A DNA stretch of 64,000 nt, taken from NCBI RefSeq assembly GCF_000013665.1, contig NC_007912.1, positions 1,536,501-1,600,500 on the forward strand. The letters are read 5' to 3'. Made by a program: the position numbers and the translations under genes. Under the pieces are notes generated by a model. It did no database searches, had not been told where the DNA came from, and saw only the letters and a list, made by a program, of their open reading frames with translations. This DNA comes from Saccharophagus degradans 2-40. Lineage in GTDB: Bacteria > Pseudomonadota > Gammaproteobacteria > Pseudomonadales > Cellvibrionaceae. Position 1 is the stretch's first letter. Every line of letters begins with the position of its first letter. Of the stretch, positions 41,952 through 51,847 are shown piece by piece.

Positions 41952-43517
41952 TTAGCCGAGTTTATCGGTTGCTACGTGGTAGTCTGGGTCTTCCAGTACG
42001 TTTACCTCGCACAGGTTGCCCGCTTTTTCTAGCAGCTGAATACACTCTTTACTTAGGTGGCGAATACTTAGATTTTTGCCAAGAGCAGTGTATTTTTCTG
42101 CAAGGCCGTCTAGCGCTTCAATACCCGAGTGATCACTAACGCGACTGCGTACAAAATCAATAATTACGTTGTCTGGGTCTGTTTCTGGTGTAAACAATTC
42201 TTTGAAGTTAGCAACAGAACCAAAAAAGACAGGGCCGCGTAAAGAATATATTTTTGTGCCGTTTTCGTCGGTGGTAACTTCTGCATGAATATGTTGTGCG
42301 TGTTTCCAAGCGAAAACGAGTGCAGAAACAATCACACCTACAATTACGGCAATAGCTAAGTCAGCAATAACAGTAATGCCGGAAACCAAAATAATAATAA
42401 TGGCATCCGAGAGTGGGATTTTGCGAATAATACGCAGTGATGACCACTCAAACGTACCCAGCACAACCATAAACATTACGCCTACAAGTGCCGCCAGTGG
42501 AATAATTTCTATAAGGGCTGCACCGAACAAAATAAAGCCGAGCAATACAATGGCTGCCGTTACGCCTGATAAGCGCCCGCGACCGCCAGAGTTAATGTTA
42601 ATCATGCTTTGGCCTATCATGGCGCAACCGCCCATACCGCCAAAAAAGCCGTTTACTGTGTTAGCAACGCCTTGGCCTACACACTCACGGTTGCCGTGGC
42701 CGCGCGTGCCGGTTATTTCGTCAATAAGTGTAAGGGTAAGTAAAGATTCTATTAAGCCAATTGCAGCAATAATAAGTCCAACAGGGAAAATAATGCGCAG
42801 CGTTTCCCAAGTGAAAGGAATGGCTGGAATAGCGAAGCTGGGTAGTTCACCTTTTAATGTCGCTGTTGCCGCTTCTTCTGCTGGTAGCATATCGCGAACA
42901 AAGTCGATAACCGTGCGCGCTTCCAAGCCAGTAAAATGTACAAGTAGAGTAACTACAGCAATGGCTACTAACGAAGAGGGTACTGCTGTGGTGAGCTTGG
43001 GTAAAAAGTGAATAATCGCCATAGTTAAAGCTATAAGGCCTATCATGGTGTAAAGCATGGTGCCTTCCATCCACACGCTTTCGCCCACTTCATTTTTAAC
43101 TGTAAATTGGCCGAGCTGAGCAAGAAAAATAACAATCGCCAAGCCGTTTACAAACCCCAGCATTACCGGGTGAGGCACCATGCGAATATATTTACCTAGC
43201 TTCAATATACCTGCACCAATTTGAATAACACCTGCAAGCAAAACGGCCGCAAATAAATACTGGGCGCCGTACTCCATAACAAGGGCAACCATTACAACCG
43301 CTGTTGCGCCGGTTGCACCAGAAATCATACCTGGGCGGCCACCAATCAAGGATGTAATCAAACCCATCATAAAGGCAGCATACAAACCCACCATAGGTTC
43401 TAGCCCCGCCACAAATGCAAAGGCTACAGCTTCGGGTACTAAGGCAAGGGCTACCGTAAGACCAGAAAGTAAATCGTTTTTAACGTTGTTTGGCGTTCTA
43501 TATATTAAATTAAACAT
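41952..43517 (-). CDS. SulP-family anion transporter with STAS domain
   Basis: 521 residues from ATG 43517 ([11 protein letters not shown]); the frame continues upstream to 43631 but without family similarity. About ten to twelve membrane segments, with [22 protein letters not shown] at the start (SulP signature), then a cytoplasmic STAS domain (about 410-515, [19 protein letters not shown]). SulP proteins move sulfate, bicarbonate or other anions, usually with Na+ or H+. The substrate is not readable. Diverges from the aminotransferase gene across about 290 bp. Confidence 0.93.
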   Translation of the reverse strand: MFNLIYRTPNNVKNDLLSGLTVALALVPEAVAFAFVAGLEPMVGLYAAFMMGLITSLIGGRPGMISGATGATAVVMVALVMEYGAQYLFAAVLLAGVIQIGAGILKLGKYIRMVPHPVMLGFVNGLAIVIFLAQLGQFTVKNEVGESVWMEGTMLYTMIGLIALTMAIIHFLPKLTTAVPSSLVAIAVVTLLVHFTGLEARTVIDFVRDMLPAEEAATATLKGELPSFAIPAIPFTWETLRIIFPVGLIIAAIGLIESLLTLTLIDEITGTRGHGNRECVGQGVANTVNGFFGGMGGCAMIGQSMININSGGRGRLSGVTAAIVLLGFILFGAALIEIIPLAALVGVMFMVVLGTFEWSSLRIIRKIPLSDAIIIILVSGITVIADLAIAVIVGVIVSALVFAWKHAQHIHAEVTTDENGTKIYSLRGPVFFGSVANFKELFTPETDPDNVIIDFVRSRVSDHSGIEALDGLAEKYTALGKNLSIRHLSKECIQLLEKAGNLCEVNVLEDPDYHVATDKLG

Positions 43518-43805
43518 ACTACGACTACATGAAGGGTGAAAGAGTAAGGCTGGGGAGTGCATCGCGCTTACGCAATTGGGTTGCGTGAGAGGCCCCGCCT
43601 TAAAAGGGGCGCGCATAGTAGCAGAACCCATAGCTTAGCTCAAATTATGGGCAGTGATGGTGAGGATTTAATGACAGCGCGAGCGAGGGGCTAGCCAAAC
43701 GTGCGTTTTTAGCGTTTGCAGGCGCGGTTTGTGGTTATAATCGCTCGCATAGGCCCGCATAAGGTACTAGCACACTTACCATTAAACTTATTTAAGAAGG
43801 CTGTT

Positions 43806-44999
43806 ATGTTTGATCGTTTATCGCTGTTGTCTGCAGACCCCATTCTTGGGTTAATTGGCCAATTTACGGCCGATTCAAATCCCAACAAAATCGATTTGGG
43901 GGTGGGGGTATATCGAGATGCCCAAGGTCATACGCCTATATTGGCAACGGTAAAAAAAGCCGAATCTATTTTGTGGGAAGCCGAACAAACTAAATCTTAC
44001 ATTGGCCCTGCCGGCAACCAACAATTTAACCGCTTGGTGCTTGAGCTTATTCTAGGGGATGAGCACACAGCATTGGCAGACAACCGCGCTATAGCTATGC
44101 AAACCCCTGGGGGCTGTGGAGCCTTACGTGTCGCTGCCGAGCTAATAGTGGCCGCCAACCCGAAAGCAAAAATTTGGGTAAGTGACCCCACGTGGGGTAA
44201 CCACGTTCCACTGCTTGGTGATTCTGGTATGGAGATAGCCACATACCCATACTACGACTATGAGAGCCACGGTATTCGCTTTGCCGATATGCTAACCACG
44301 CTGCGTGAGTCTGCGGTGGCCGGCGACCTTGTATTAGTGCATGCATGTTGCCATAACCCAAGTGGGGCGGACCTCAGTTTGGCCCAGTGGTTACAGCTTA
44401 CTAATTTATGTGCAGAAAAAGGGCTTATCCCGTTTGTAGATATGGCCTATCAAGGTTTTGGGGATGGTTTAGATCAAGATGCAGCGGGTTTGCGCATGAT
44501 GGCCGATCAGTTACCCGAAGTGATATTTGCCTATAGCTGCTCTAAAAACTTTGGTTTGTATCGCGAACGAATTGGTGCAGTAGGCGTTGTTGCCGCAAAC
44601 ACCGAGCGCGCCACTGCCGTTGCCAGTCAAATTATGCGCATAGTGCGAGGTATTTATTCCATGCCCCCATCGCACGGCGCGGCAATTGTAGAAACTATTC
44701 TCGCCGACCCTGTGCTTTGCCAAGCTTGGGTGGATGAGCTGGCGTTGATGCGCAATCGCATTCAAACCATGCGCCAAGCATTATTAGATGCGATGACCGC
44801 GCAAGGATACGGCGATAGGTTTCATTTTATTACCGGCGAAAAAGGCATGTTCTCGTTTTTAGGCTTAACGCCCGAGCAGGTGCAGCGGCTTATTAAAGAG
44901 CACAGTGTTTACATGGTGGACAGCAGCCGCATTAACGTTGCTGGGCTTACGCCAACGAATATAGATCCGCTGGTGAAAGCCCTAACTGCCGTGCTGTAG
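43806..44999 (+). CDS. Aromatic/aspartate aminotransferase (class I)
   Basis: 397 residues from ATG 43806, preceded by AAGAAGG; an upstream frame from 43716 is not family-like. PLP enzyme of the AspC/TyrB group: IDLGVGVYRDAQGHTPIL at the start, TPGGCGALRVAAELI, the HACCHNPSGADLS loop, FVDMAYQGFGDGL, the PLP-lysine SCSKNFGLYRER (about residue 246), and the C-terminal SSRINVAGL with the substrate Arg. Transfers amino groups between aromatic amino acids or aspartate and 2-oxoglutarate. The exact preference is not decidable from sequence. Confidence 0.95.
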   Translation: MFDRLSLLSADPILGLIGQFTADSNPNKIDLGVGVYRDAQGHTPILATVKKAESILWEAEQTKSYIGPAGNQQFNRLVLELILGDEHTALADNRAIAMQTPGGCGALRVAAELIVAANPKAKIWVSDPTWGNHVPLLGDSGMEIATYPYYDYESHGIRFADMLTTLRESAVAGDLVLVHACCHNPSGADLSLAQWLQLTNLCAEKGLIPFVDMAYQGFGDGLDQDAAGLRMMADQLPEVIFAYSCSKNFGLYRERIGAVGVVAANTERATAVASQIMRIVRGIYSMPPSHGAAIVETILADPVLCQAWVDELALMRNRIQTMRQALLDAMTAQGYGDRFHFITGEKGMFSFLGLTPEQVQRLIKEHSVYMVDSSRINVAGLTPTNIDPLVKALTAVL

Positions 45000-45012
45000 C
45001 GCAGCACGGCAG
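44986..45012. terminator. Hairpin over the aminotransferase stop codon
   Basis: Perfect 11-bp inverted repeat CTGCCGTGCTG / CAGCACGGCAG with loop TAGCG containing the TAG stop. No T-run, so possibly a transcript stabiliser rather than a terminator. Confidence 0.4.
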
Positions 45013-45163
45013 CTGGTGGTATGGCTGCTTTAAATGAACTGTAGGAAACTTCTCATCTAATGCGTACATACCGTAATTCCCTTCTATAATGTAGTAAGAG
45101 CCTACCAATTAAGCTGTTATAGGTTAAGGTTGCATAAAAAATGGATAGCGAGAAACAGGTGAA

Positions 45164-46393
45164 ATGGTAGGAAGTAGCTCAAACCTAACTAAATTACATG
45201 TTGGCGAGCTGCGGGTAGGTATGTATGTGGCCAAGCTCGATCGCGACTGGTTAGATACACCTTTTATTATGCAGGGCTTTTTACTCGAAGATACTGAAGA
45301 CATCGATATCGTGTCGGAGTACTGCGAGTATGTTTGGGTAGATACTGCACCGCATAAAGCTAGCCCCTATAGCTCGGGTGTGGGTACTGCTACTTCGGCA
45401 CCTCGTTCGCGCTTTCAGCCGCATGTAGATGTGAAAGAAGAGCAGCGTAAAATGGTAAACGCCTTTCGCGCCGCTCGCCGCGAAACCAAGGGTATGCTCG
45501 ATAATATTCGTCTTGGCGAAGCCATTAACACCGAGCAAGCCAAAGAGACTGTGCGCGAATGTGTGCAATCCATTATTCGACACCCTGATGCACTGCTATG
45601 GATGGCACGTATTAGAGACGAGCGGGAATACACTGCAGAGCACAGTTTAAATGTGTGTATTCTAGCTGTCGCATTCGGCAAGCAATTGGGGTTGGATGAG
45701 CAGGATTTAGAAAAACTAGGTTTATGTGGTTTGTTACACGATGTAGGTAAAATGCGTGTGCCGGTAGATATTTTAGATAAGCCCGGCGAGCTTACCGAAA
45801 AAGAAAAGCGCATGATGAAAGCGCATACTGTACACGGCCGTAACTTGCTTATGTCCACGCCAAGTATATATGCCGGCGCAATTGATACCGCCTACAGCCA
45901 CCACGAGCGAATGGACGGTACAGGTTATCCAAGAAAAATACCTGGGAGCGGTGTTTCCTTCTTCACGCGCATCATTGCCATCGTCGATGCATACGATGCC
46001 ATGACCGCAGATCGCTGCTATTCCCGAGCGAAAACCTCAACCGAGGCTTTAAAAATAATTTATGAAGCCAGAGGCACCCATTTTGATGAGCAATTAGCGC
46101 TAAAGTTTATTCAGACTATTGGCTTATACCCGCCGGGCAGCCTTGTAGAGCTTTACACCGGAGAGGTGGGTATAGTGTTGGAAAGTAACCAAACCTTTAG
46201 GCACTTACCCAGAATAATATTATTGCTGGATGAGCAAAAAAATAAGCGCGCAAAAGAAAAAATCGTAGATTTGATTCAAGTTGAAAGCGGCGATTTGCCA
46301 CGTCGTTTTTTAATCAAGCAGGTTTGGCGGGATGGAAGTTTTGGCATTGTTTTAAGAGAGTATCAAAAGCGTGGTTTAGTTCTAAAACACTAG
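45164..46393 (+). CDS. HD-GYP protein with DUF3391, first of two
   Basis: 409 residues. N-terminal DUF3391 region (about 8-130, KLHVGELRVGMYVAKLDRDWLDTPFIMQGF) and an HD-GYP domain (about 145-335): HSLNVCILAVAFGKQLG, the HD motif LCGLLHDVGKMRVP, and SHHERMDGTGYPRKIPG carrying the GYP motif. Metal ligands look intact, so c-di-GMP (or cGAMP) hydrolysis to pGpG/GMP is likely in the cytoplasm. The next gene, 12 bp away, is a close paralog. Relatives control motility, biofilm and extracellular enzymes. Confidence 0.93.
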   Translation: MVGSSSNLTKLHVGELRVGMYVAKLDRDWLDTPFIMQGFLLEDTEDIDIVSEYCEYVWVDTAPHKASPYSSGVGTATSAPRSRFQPHVDVKEEQRKMVNAFRAARRETKGMLDNIRLGEAINTEQAKETVRECVQSIIRHPDALLWMARIRDEREYTAEHSLNVCILAVAFGKQLGLDEQDLEKLGLCGLLHDVGKMRVPVDILDKPGELTEKEKRMMKAHTVHGRNLLMSTPSIYAGAIDTAYSHHERMDGTGYPRKIPGSGVSFFTRIIAIVDAYDAMTADRCYSRAKTSTEALKIIYEARGTHFDEQLALKFIQTIGLYPPGSLVELYTGEVGIVLESNQTFRHLPRIILLLDEQKNKRAKEKIVDLIQVESGDLPRRFLIKQVWRDGSFGIVLREYQKRGLVLKH

Positions 46394-46405
46394 CGGCACC
46401 TTTAT

Positions 46406-47680
46406 ATGATTGATCAAGACGACCCCAATAACCCGAGCAAAAGAATGCTCGGCTTGTCTGACATTAAAACCCCCGTTAACGAATTGCACGTGGGTATGTT
46501 TGTTACCGCATTGGATCGCGATTGGTTAGAAACCCCCTTCTTAACTCAAGGCTTTTATATAGAAAGCCCCGACGATATTAAAAAAATTGCAGAATACTGT
46601 AAATACGTTTGGGTGTTAGGGCGACCCAAGCCATTACACACTGGTAAAGTGGATTTTGAATCTGGTGTGTTAATTGGCCGTAAGCCTACTAAGTATGAAG
46701 TTGTTCATAGTTCCATAGAAGAACACAAATTTGTCGATGGGTTTATTCAAAAAGCTTCAGAATTTACCAAGGGAATGTTAGATAACCTACGTGCTGGCGG
46801 AGTGCTAGATACCCAAACGGCACGAGGTGTCGTATCTGATGTAGTGGCATCGGTTGTGCGTAGCCCCGATGCGTTAATGTGGATGACGCGCATGCGCGAT
46901 GAAGATGCCTACACTGCAGAGCACTCGTTAAATGTATGTATTCTCGCCACTGTATTTGGCCGTAAGTTGGGGTTGCGTAAACCGCAATTGATAAACCTTG
47001 GCTTGTGTGGTTTTTTACACGATGTGGGTAAAACAAAAATACCCGAAGCCGTATTAAATAAGCCGAGTAAACTCACCGATAAAGAAATGAAAATGATGCA
47101 GGCCCATGCAACTCACGGCCGCAATATTTTGATGGAAAAGCGCGACATGTATGAAGGCGCAATTGAGGTGGCTTATTCCCATCACGAGCGCCCAGACGGC
47201 AAAGGTTACCCGCGAGGGCTAAGCAGTGTTGATACATCGCTGTTTACTAAAATTATTTCTATTGTAGATGCATACGATGCCATGACCGCCGATCGCGTGT
47301 ACCAAAAAGCGCGGCCATCGTCACAGGCACTTAACATTATTTACGAGGTGCGGGGGCAGCAGTTTGACGAAAATCTTGCTCTGGCGTTTATTCAAACAAT
47401 AGGTTTGTACCCGCCAGGTAGCGTGGTGGAGTTGGTGAATGGCTGTGTAGGGTTAGTGTTGGAAACCAACTTAAACTACCGCCACCTTCCACTTGTTTTA
47501 TTAATGCGCGACGAAAATAAAAAAGAGTGCAACCACCGTTTAGTTGACCTTGCTTTGACCGTGACGGGTGAGCTTAGTCGTCAATATTTTATACGTTACA
47601 TGCTGCGCGATGGTAGTTGTGGCATTAGTTTAAAAGCCTGCTTCGAGGCGGGTATACTCAACCATTTGGGCGACGCTTAG
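46406..47680 (+). CDS. HD-GYP protein with DUF3391, second of two
   Basis: 424 residues, same domain order as the preceding gene: DUF3391 (about 18-140, NELHVGMFVTALDRDWLETPFLTQGF), then HD-GYP with LCGFLHDVGKTKIPEAVLN and SHHERPDGKGYPRG. The GYP is intact. The C-terminus differs, ending FEAGILNHLGDA. It arose by tandem duplication; divergence is about half the residues, so the two probably have different inputs. They are likely one transcript. Confidence 0.93.
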   Translation: MIDQDDPNNPSKRMLGLSDIKTPVNELHVGMFVTALDRDWLETPFLTQGFYIESPDDIKKIAEYCKYVWVLGRPKPLHTGKVDFESGVLIGRKPTKYEVVHSSIEEHKFVDGFIQKASEFTKGMLDNLRAGGVLDTQTARGVVSDVVASVVRSPDALMWMTRMRDEDAYTAEHSLNVCILATVFGRKLGLRKPQLINLGLCGFLHDVGKTKIPEAVLNKPSKLTDKEMKMMQAHATHGRNILMEKRDMYEGAIEVAYSHHERPDGKGYPRGLSSVDTSLFTKIISIVDAYDAMTADRVYQKARPSSQALNIIYEVRGQQFDENLALAFIQTIGLYPPGSVVELVNGCVGLVLETNLNYRHLPLVLLMRDENKKECNHRLVDLALTVTGELSRQYFIRYMLRDGSCGISLKACFEAGILNHLGDA

Positions 47681-47788
47681 TTTTTTCTGCTCGTTTTCTT
47701 CTGTAATACCCTACCGCTTTGTGTAGCTCATTCTTACCCAAATATGGCATTATACGCCGCCTAAAATAAACCTTTCTGGATTGTTAAA

Positions 47789-48262
47789 TTGAGAACACCG
47801 CTAATTACCCCGCAGGGTTTAAAAGATTTAAAAGCCGAGTTAGATGAGCTTTGGCGAGTGGAGCGCCCAGAGGTTACTAAAAAAGTATCTTGGGCAGCCT
47901 CGCTTGGCGATCGCAGTGAGAATGCCGATTATCAATACAATAAAAAGCGTCTGCGCGAAATAGACCGCCGAGTGCGCTATTTGCGCAAGTGCATAGAAAA
48001 CTTAAAAGTAGTGGAGTATCACCCAGACCAAGAGGGGAAGGTGTTTTTTGGGGCATGGGTAGAAGTCGAAAATGACGAGGGTGAAGTACTTACTTTTCGA
48101 ATTGTTGGGTACGATGAAATTTTCAATAGAAAAAATTATATTTCTATTGATGCACCTATGGCCCGCGCGCTGTTAAAAAAAGAGGTCGACGACGAAGCCG
48201 TGGTGCGAACCGAGGCCGGCAAAACAACTTGGTATATTAATGCCATAAGATACGAGCCGTAA
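47789..48262 (+). CDS. greB: Transcription elongation factor GreB
   Basis: 157 residues with TTG start eight bases after GGA (CTGGATTGTTAAATTG). Rescues backtracked RNA polymerase by stimulating transcript cleavage. N-terminal coiled coil (about 1-80) with the acidic tip SLGDRSENADYQYNKKRLREID, then a FKBP-like C-terminal domain (GAWVEVENDEGEVLTFRIVG). The GreB block distinguishes it from GreA. Its stop codon lies near a terminator hairpin. Confidence 0.94.
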   Translation: MRTPLITPQGLKDLKAELDELWRVERPEVTKKVSWAASLGDRSENADYQYNKKRLREIDRRVRYLRKCIENLKVVEYHPDQEGKVFFGAWVEVENDEGEVLTFRIVGYDEIFNRKNYISIDAPMARALLKKEVDDEAVVRTEAGKTTWYINAIRYEP

Positions 48263-48291
48263 CTTCGGCCCGTATCTTAGTTGGTTTTTTT
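48248..48291. terminator. Intrinsic terminator overlapping the greB stop
   Basis: AGATACGAGCCG / CGGCCCGTATCT (11 of 12 pairs) with loop TAACTT, starting inside the last greB codons; the T-run TTTTTTT follows after TAGTTGG. Serves greB on +; about 20 bases from the leftward peptidase stop. Confidence 0.82.
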
Positions 48292-48310
48292 ATTTACGTG
48301 GTTGTCGCGT

Positions 48311-50308
48311 TTAATTGCCATTTAGGTTAAAAGTGGTTTGGTAAAAAGCTAGCTCAGTTTCTAGCATTGTACGAATGTTGTTGCCATCCCTAAAACCATG
48401 CCCCTCATTTTCAAAGGTTTTATAGGTGACTTTTACGCCGTTGGCGCGTACTTTTTCTACCATGTTTTGCGCTTGGTTGGGAGGCACTACTTTATCTTGC
48501 ATGCCTTGAAAGACTAAAACGGGGCAGGTGATTTTTTCTGCGTAGTGAATGGGCGAGCGGTCGATATAAAGCTGTTTTTGTTCGGGGTAGGGGCCTATTA
48601 ACGTATCGAGGTAGCGCGCTTCAAATTTATGAGTGTCGCAGGCAAGGGTTTCTAAGTCGCCAATGCCGTATAAGCTAACCCCCGCATTAAAAATATTCTT
48701 AAAGGTTAGCGCCGCTAGCACCGTGTAGCCGCCTGCGCTGCTACCTTTTATTATTGCCTTGCTGGGGGCGGCCCAGCCTTTATCTATGGCGTATTGGGTT
48801 GCTGCGCACATATCATCTACATCGTATACCCCCCAATTTTTATGCAAGCTTTCGCGGTATTCTCTGCCGTAACCAGTGCTGCCGCGGTAATTTATATCCA
48901 TTACGGCAAAGCCGCGCGATGTCCAGTATTGAATTTTAGGGTTAAAGCTAGTGGATGTGGCGCCGGTAGGGCCGCCGTGGCACAACACTATTACAGGCGG
49001 GCGCTCGTCGCTTGTGGCGTCAGTTGGGCCGCAATAGGTTTGGTTAGTTGGGGCATAGTAAAAGCCGTGGCCGATTTGTGAGGTTTGCATCTCGCTTGAC
49101 ACCGCAAAACTAAAGGGCTGTGGGTGCGATATATTTTCGCTGTGCACGGGTAATGCGTTTGCGTGAATTGTTGTAAAGGTGGTTTGTGTATTATCCCAAC
49201 GGTATATGCTGGGTAAGCTGGCGGCATTGGCGCCAATAAATACCGCTTGATTTGCGGCGCATACTACGCCTTCACATTCGCTAAGTTGTTCGTTTATGGG
49301 GTCTACGGGCTGCACACTAGGGGATGAGCTTAAGCAGTTTTCAACAGTTGCGGTGTACCACTTGCCGTTAGCGCTGTAGCAGCTAAATAGTGTGTTATCG
49401 TCTAATAAGCCGTAGGTTTTCATACCAAATACCCACTGCGGGGTGGCGAACTCGGCTTCTAGGTTGGTGACCGCAAGCCAGTCGTCATCGCTTGTGTTTT
49501 GGCCAAGCGCGCTGCTAGGGCAGCGGTATATGTTCCACCAATTGCTTTTGTCGCTTACGCAAAAGAGTTCGCCTGTTGGGTGCCACATTGGCTGAAATAA
49601 GCTTTGGTCTTTATTTGCGCCTTTAATAATGTGCGCGTTAGCAAGCGTGCCGTTATCTTCTATATCAGCTAACCAAAGTTGTGTGTTGTTCCACGGCATG
49701 GCTGAGTGGTTCCAGCTTATCCAGCACAGTTTTGTGCCGCAGGGCGACGGGCGGGGGTTGCTATAAAAATCTTCCCCTCGGTGGAGTATGCGTGTTGTTT
49801 TGGTGGCGGGGTTAATTGCCAGCAAATAATTGTGTGGTTCGGCGTGCGGGCTTGTGGGGGTATGCTCTTCGCAAACGGCAAATAATAATTGGCTGTGTTC
49901 GCAGTAGGTTAAATCTGCGTAGCGTTTATTGGCATCGGTGGCCTCTGTTAGTGCGTGAGGTTCGCTGCTGGGTTGAGTCCAGTCAATGCAATAAATGCGT
50001 TGGTCGTCCGCCAATACAAAATAAACCGTATTACCCGCAACACAGTAGCTGCCGCCACCGTATTCATGTACCTTGCTGGCAGCACTTAATGGCCGTGGTA
50101 ACAGGTTAATTGGGCTGTCGCCCTGCATCATCATGATGGTGGTGCGGCCCTTTTCTTCTGGGCACGATTGCAGCCAAAAATAATGGTATTCCCCTGTGGG
50201 GCCACGCTGAATTGACGGCTCGGATATTTTAGGGTTTTTACCCGCTACTATTTCTGCGCTAATAGGCGAGTTCCAGCAGCCAAACGGCTTGGTTATTTTA
50301 TTTGCCAT
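48311..50308 (-). CDS. S9-family (prolyl-oligopeptidase-like) serine peptidase
   Basis: 665 residues. N-terminal about 400 residues form a beta-propeller-like region (repeated WD-type strands such as LCWISWNHSAMPWNNTQLWLADI), then an alpha/beta-hydrolase: PPVIVLCHGGPTGATSTSF, nucleophile IKGSSAGGYTVLAAL (Ser about 521), Asp in GMQDKVVPP (about 604) and His in ENEGHGFRDG (about 633). No signal peptide. Cleaves short peptides or acyl-aminoacyl bonds; the substrate is unknown. Leftward, facing greB; about 160 bp from tilS. Confidence 0.92.
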   Translation of the reverse strand: MANKITKPFGCWNSPISAEIVAGKNPKISEPSIQRGPTGEYHYFWLQSCPEEKGRTTIMMMQGDSPINLLPRPLSAASKVHEYGGGSYCVAGNTVYFVLADDQRIYCIDWTQPSSEPHALTEATDANKRYADLTYCEHSQLLFAVCEEHTPTSPHAEPHNYLLAINPATKTTRILHRGEDFYSNPRPSPCGTKLCWISWNHSAMPWNNTQLWLADIEDNGTLANAHIIKGANKDQSLFQPMWHPTGELFCVSDKSNWWNIYRCPSSALGQNTSDDDWLAVTNLEAEFATPQWVFGMKTYGLLDDNTLFSCYSANGKWYTATVENCLSSSPSVQPVDPINEQLSECEGVVCAANQAVFIGANAASLPSIYRWDNTQTTFTTIHANALPVHSENISHPQPFSFAVSSEMQTSQIGHGFYYAPTNQTYCGPTDATSDERPPVIVLCHGGPTGATSTSFNPKIQYWTSRGFAVMDINYRGSTGYGREYRESLHKNWGVYDVDDMCAATQYAIDKGWAAPSKAIIKGSSAGGYTVLAALTFKNIFNAGVSLYGIGDLETLACDTHKFEARYLDTLIGPYPEQKQLYIDRSPIHYAEKITCPVLVFQGMQDKVVPPNQAQNMVEKVRANGVKVTYKTFENEGHGFRDGNNIRTMLETELAFYQTTFNLNGN

Positions 50309-50467
50309 ATCGTTTTGTGCATCCTGTTAGAATATGTGCCTTTTTCTGTCGTATTTGTTGATAAATGACTATTTATTAAAAGGCGTTGGGGTTTACTCAA
50401 GGCTTTTTGCGGTAAGGTATGCTTACGCTGTTGTCCCAAATATTTACTTAAACACCCTAGTTTATCT

Positions 50468-51757
50468 ATGAACGAAATAGAACGCGAAATTTCTGCCCAA
50501 ATAACTGCGCTTTCGCCGCAAGCGTGCGTGTGGGTGGCGTTCAGTGGTGGACTCGATTCTACCGTGCTGCTGCATGCCCTATCTGTTTTGGGGGTTAAAT
50601 GCCATGCGGTACATGTTAATCATGGCTTATCTATTAATGCAGATAATTGGCAGCGCCAGTGCAGTGTGTTTGCATCGCAGCGCGAAATTGCTTTCACGGC
50701 GGTTAAAGTGATTGTATCGGCTGAAGGTCGCGGTATAGAAGAGGCGGCGCGTGTAGCGCGCTATAACGCGATAGAGAATTTACTCGCACCCAGCGATGTA
50801 TTGCTTACGGGGCATCACCGCGACGATCAAATAGAAACGTTTTTTTTGCGTTTAATGCGCGGGGCTGGTTTGCGCGGCTTGGGGGCAATGCGGCGCACAC
50901 GCTCGCTCAGTCAGGCAATACTTGTACGGCCACTGCTAAATATTAGTCGGCAATCATTGCACGAATATGCCCTGCAACAGGGGTTAACTTGGATAGAAGA
51001 CGAGAGTAACTTAGATACGCATTACGACAGAAACCTATTGCGTCAAACCTTTGTACCGCAACTTAAGGCGCGTTGGCCGCAAGTTGAAAAAAACGTAGAA
51101 ACTACTGTGCAACACTTACAGGCAGCAGAAGATTTATTGCAAGAATATGCCGCCGCTGATCTAGCACTCTGCGAAAGCAGGCAAGAGCGACTAGGCTGCA
51201 GTATTGCGTTAAACCCGATGCGGGCGTTCTCGACAGAGCGTACCAGCCATATTTTACGCAGCTGGCTTGCAAGCTTAGGTTACAAATTACCAGACACTGC
51301 GCGCATGGTTGAGCTGCATAAAATAATCGCTGCAAAAGACGATGCAGCACCGCTATTGAATATTGGTGATTACAGCTTGTGTCGTTTTCAGCAACGGCTG
51401 TACTGTTTGCCGCGCACTGCAATCGAAACGGATTGCGCGCCACATACTTGGAACCCTATTGAGCCACTGCATGCCGCAGATGGTAGTGAGCTGCGGTTTA
51501 CTGCTGCAAGCGACAACATGCCGGTTTTTGAGGTGGCTTACCGTCAAGGGGGGGAGCGCTGCAAGCCCGTGGGGCGAGGGCATTCGCAAACCCTCAAAAA
51601 ACTATTGCAGGAATACGGTCTGGAACCCTGGCTTAGGGCTAAGGTGCCGCTTATTTACTATCAAGGTAACCTTATTGCCGTGGGGGACTTGTGGTTGTGC
51701 GAAACCGAAACAGGTAAGGGGGTAGAAGGGCATTTTGAATGGGGCTATTTTGAATGA
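50468..51757 (+). CDS. tilS: tRNA(Ile)-lysidine synthase TilS
   Basis: 429 residues. ATP-pyrophosphatase PP-loop SGGLDS at residues 26-31, then HVNHGLSINADNW, GHHRDDQIETFFLRLMRGAGLRGLGAM. C-terminal TilS domains include GGERCKPVGRGHSQTLKKLLQEYGLEPWLR. TilS puts lysine on C34 of tRNA-Ile2 so that it reads AUA. Single-copy and essential in bacteria. Followed 90 bp later by the DJ-1 gene. Confidence 0.96.
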   Translation: MNEIEREISAQITALSPQACVWVAFSGGLDSTVLLHALSVLGVKCHAVHVNHGLSINADNWQRQCSVFASQREIAFTAVKVIVSAEGRGIEEAARVARYNAIENLLAPSDVLLTGHHRDDQIETFFLRLMRGAGLRGLGAMRRTRSLSQAILVRPLLNISRQSLHEYALQQGLTWIEDESNLDTHYDRNLLRQTFVPQLKARWPQVEKNVETTVQHLQAAEDLLQEYAAADLALCESRQERLGCSIALNPMRAFSTERTSHILRSWLASLGYKLPDTARMVELHKIIAAKDDAAPLLNIGDYSLCRFQQRLYCLPRTAIETDCAPHTWNPIEPLHAADGSELRFTAASDNMPVFEVAYRQGGERCKPVGRGHSQTLKKLLQEYGLEPWLRAKVPLIYYQGNLIAVGDLWLCETETGKGVEGHFEWGYFE

Positions 51758-51847
51758 GGCTATAAAGCACAAGCTACTAGGCCTACATAAATGAACAAGC
51801 TCATACAGTAATTAAGCTAAATCAAAACCTACGGTGCAAATAAACCT

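Noticed and set aside
41705-42139. 144-codon + strand frame after the kinase-like gene
   Set aside because: Runs through a terminator and into the 3' end of sulP; Cys/Leu-rich shadow sequence.
42376-43011. 211-codon + strand frame opposite the SulP gene
   Set aside because: Antisense to a secure membrane-protein gene; its composition is the mirror of hydrophobic codons and it has no ribosome site.
43518-43631. Upstream extension of sulP
   Set aside because: Adds 38 residues with no SulP similarity; the shorter start fits the family.
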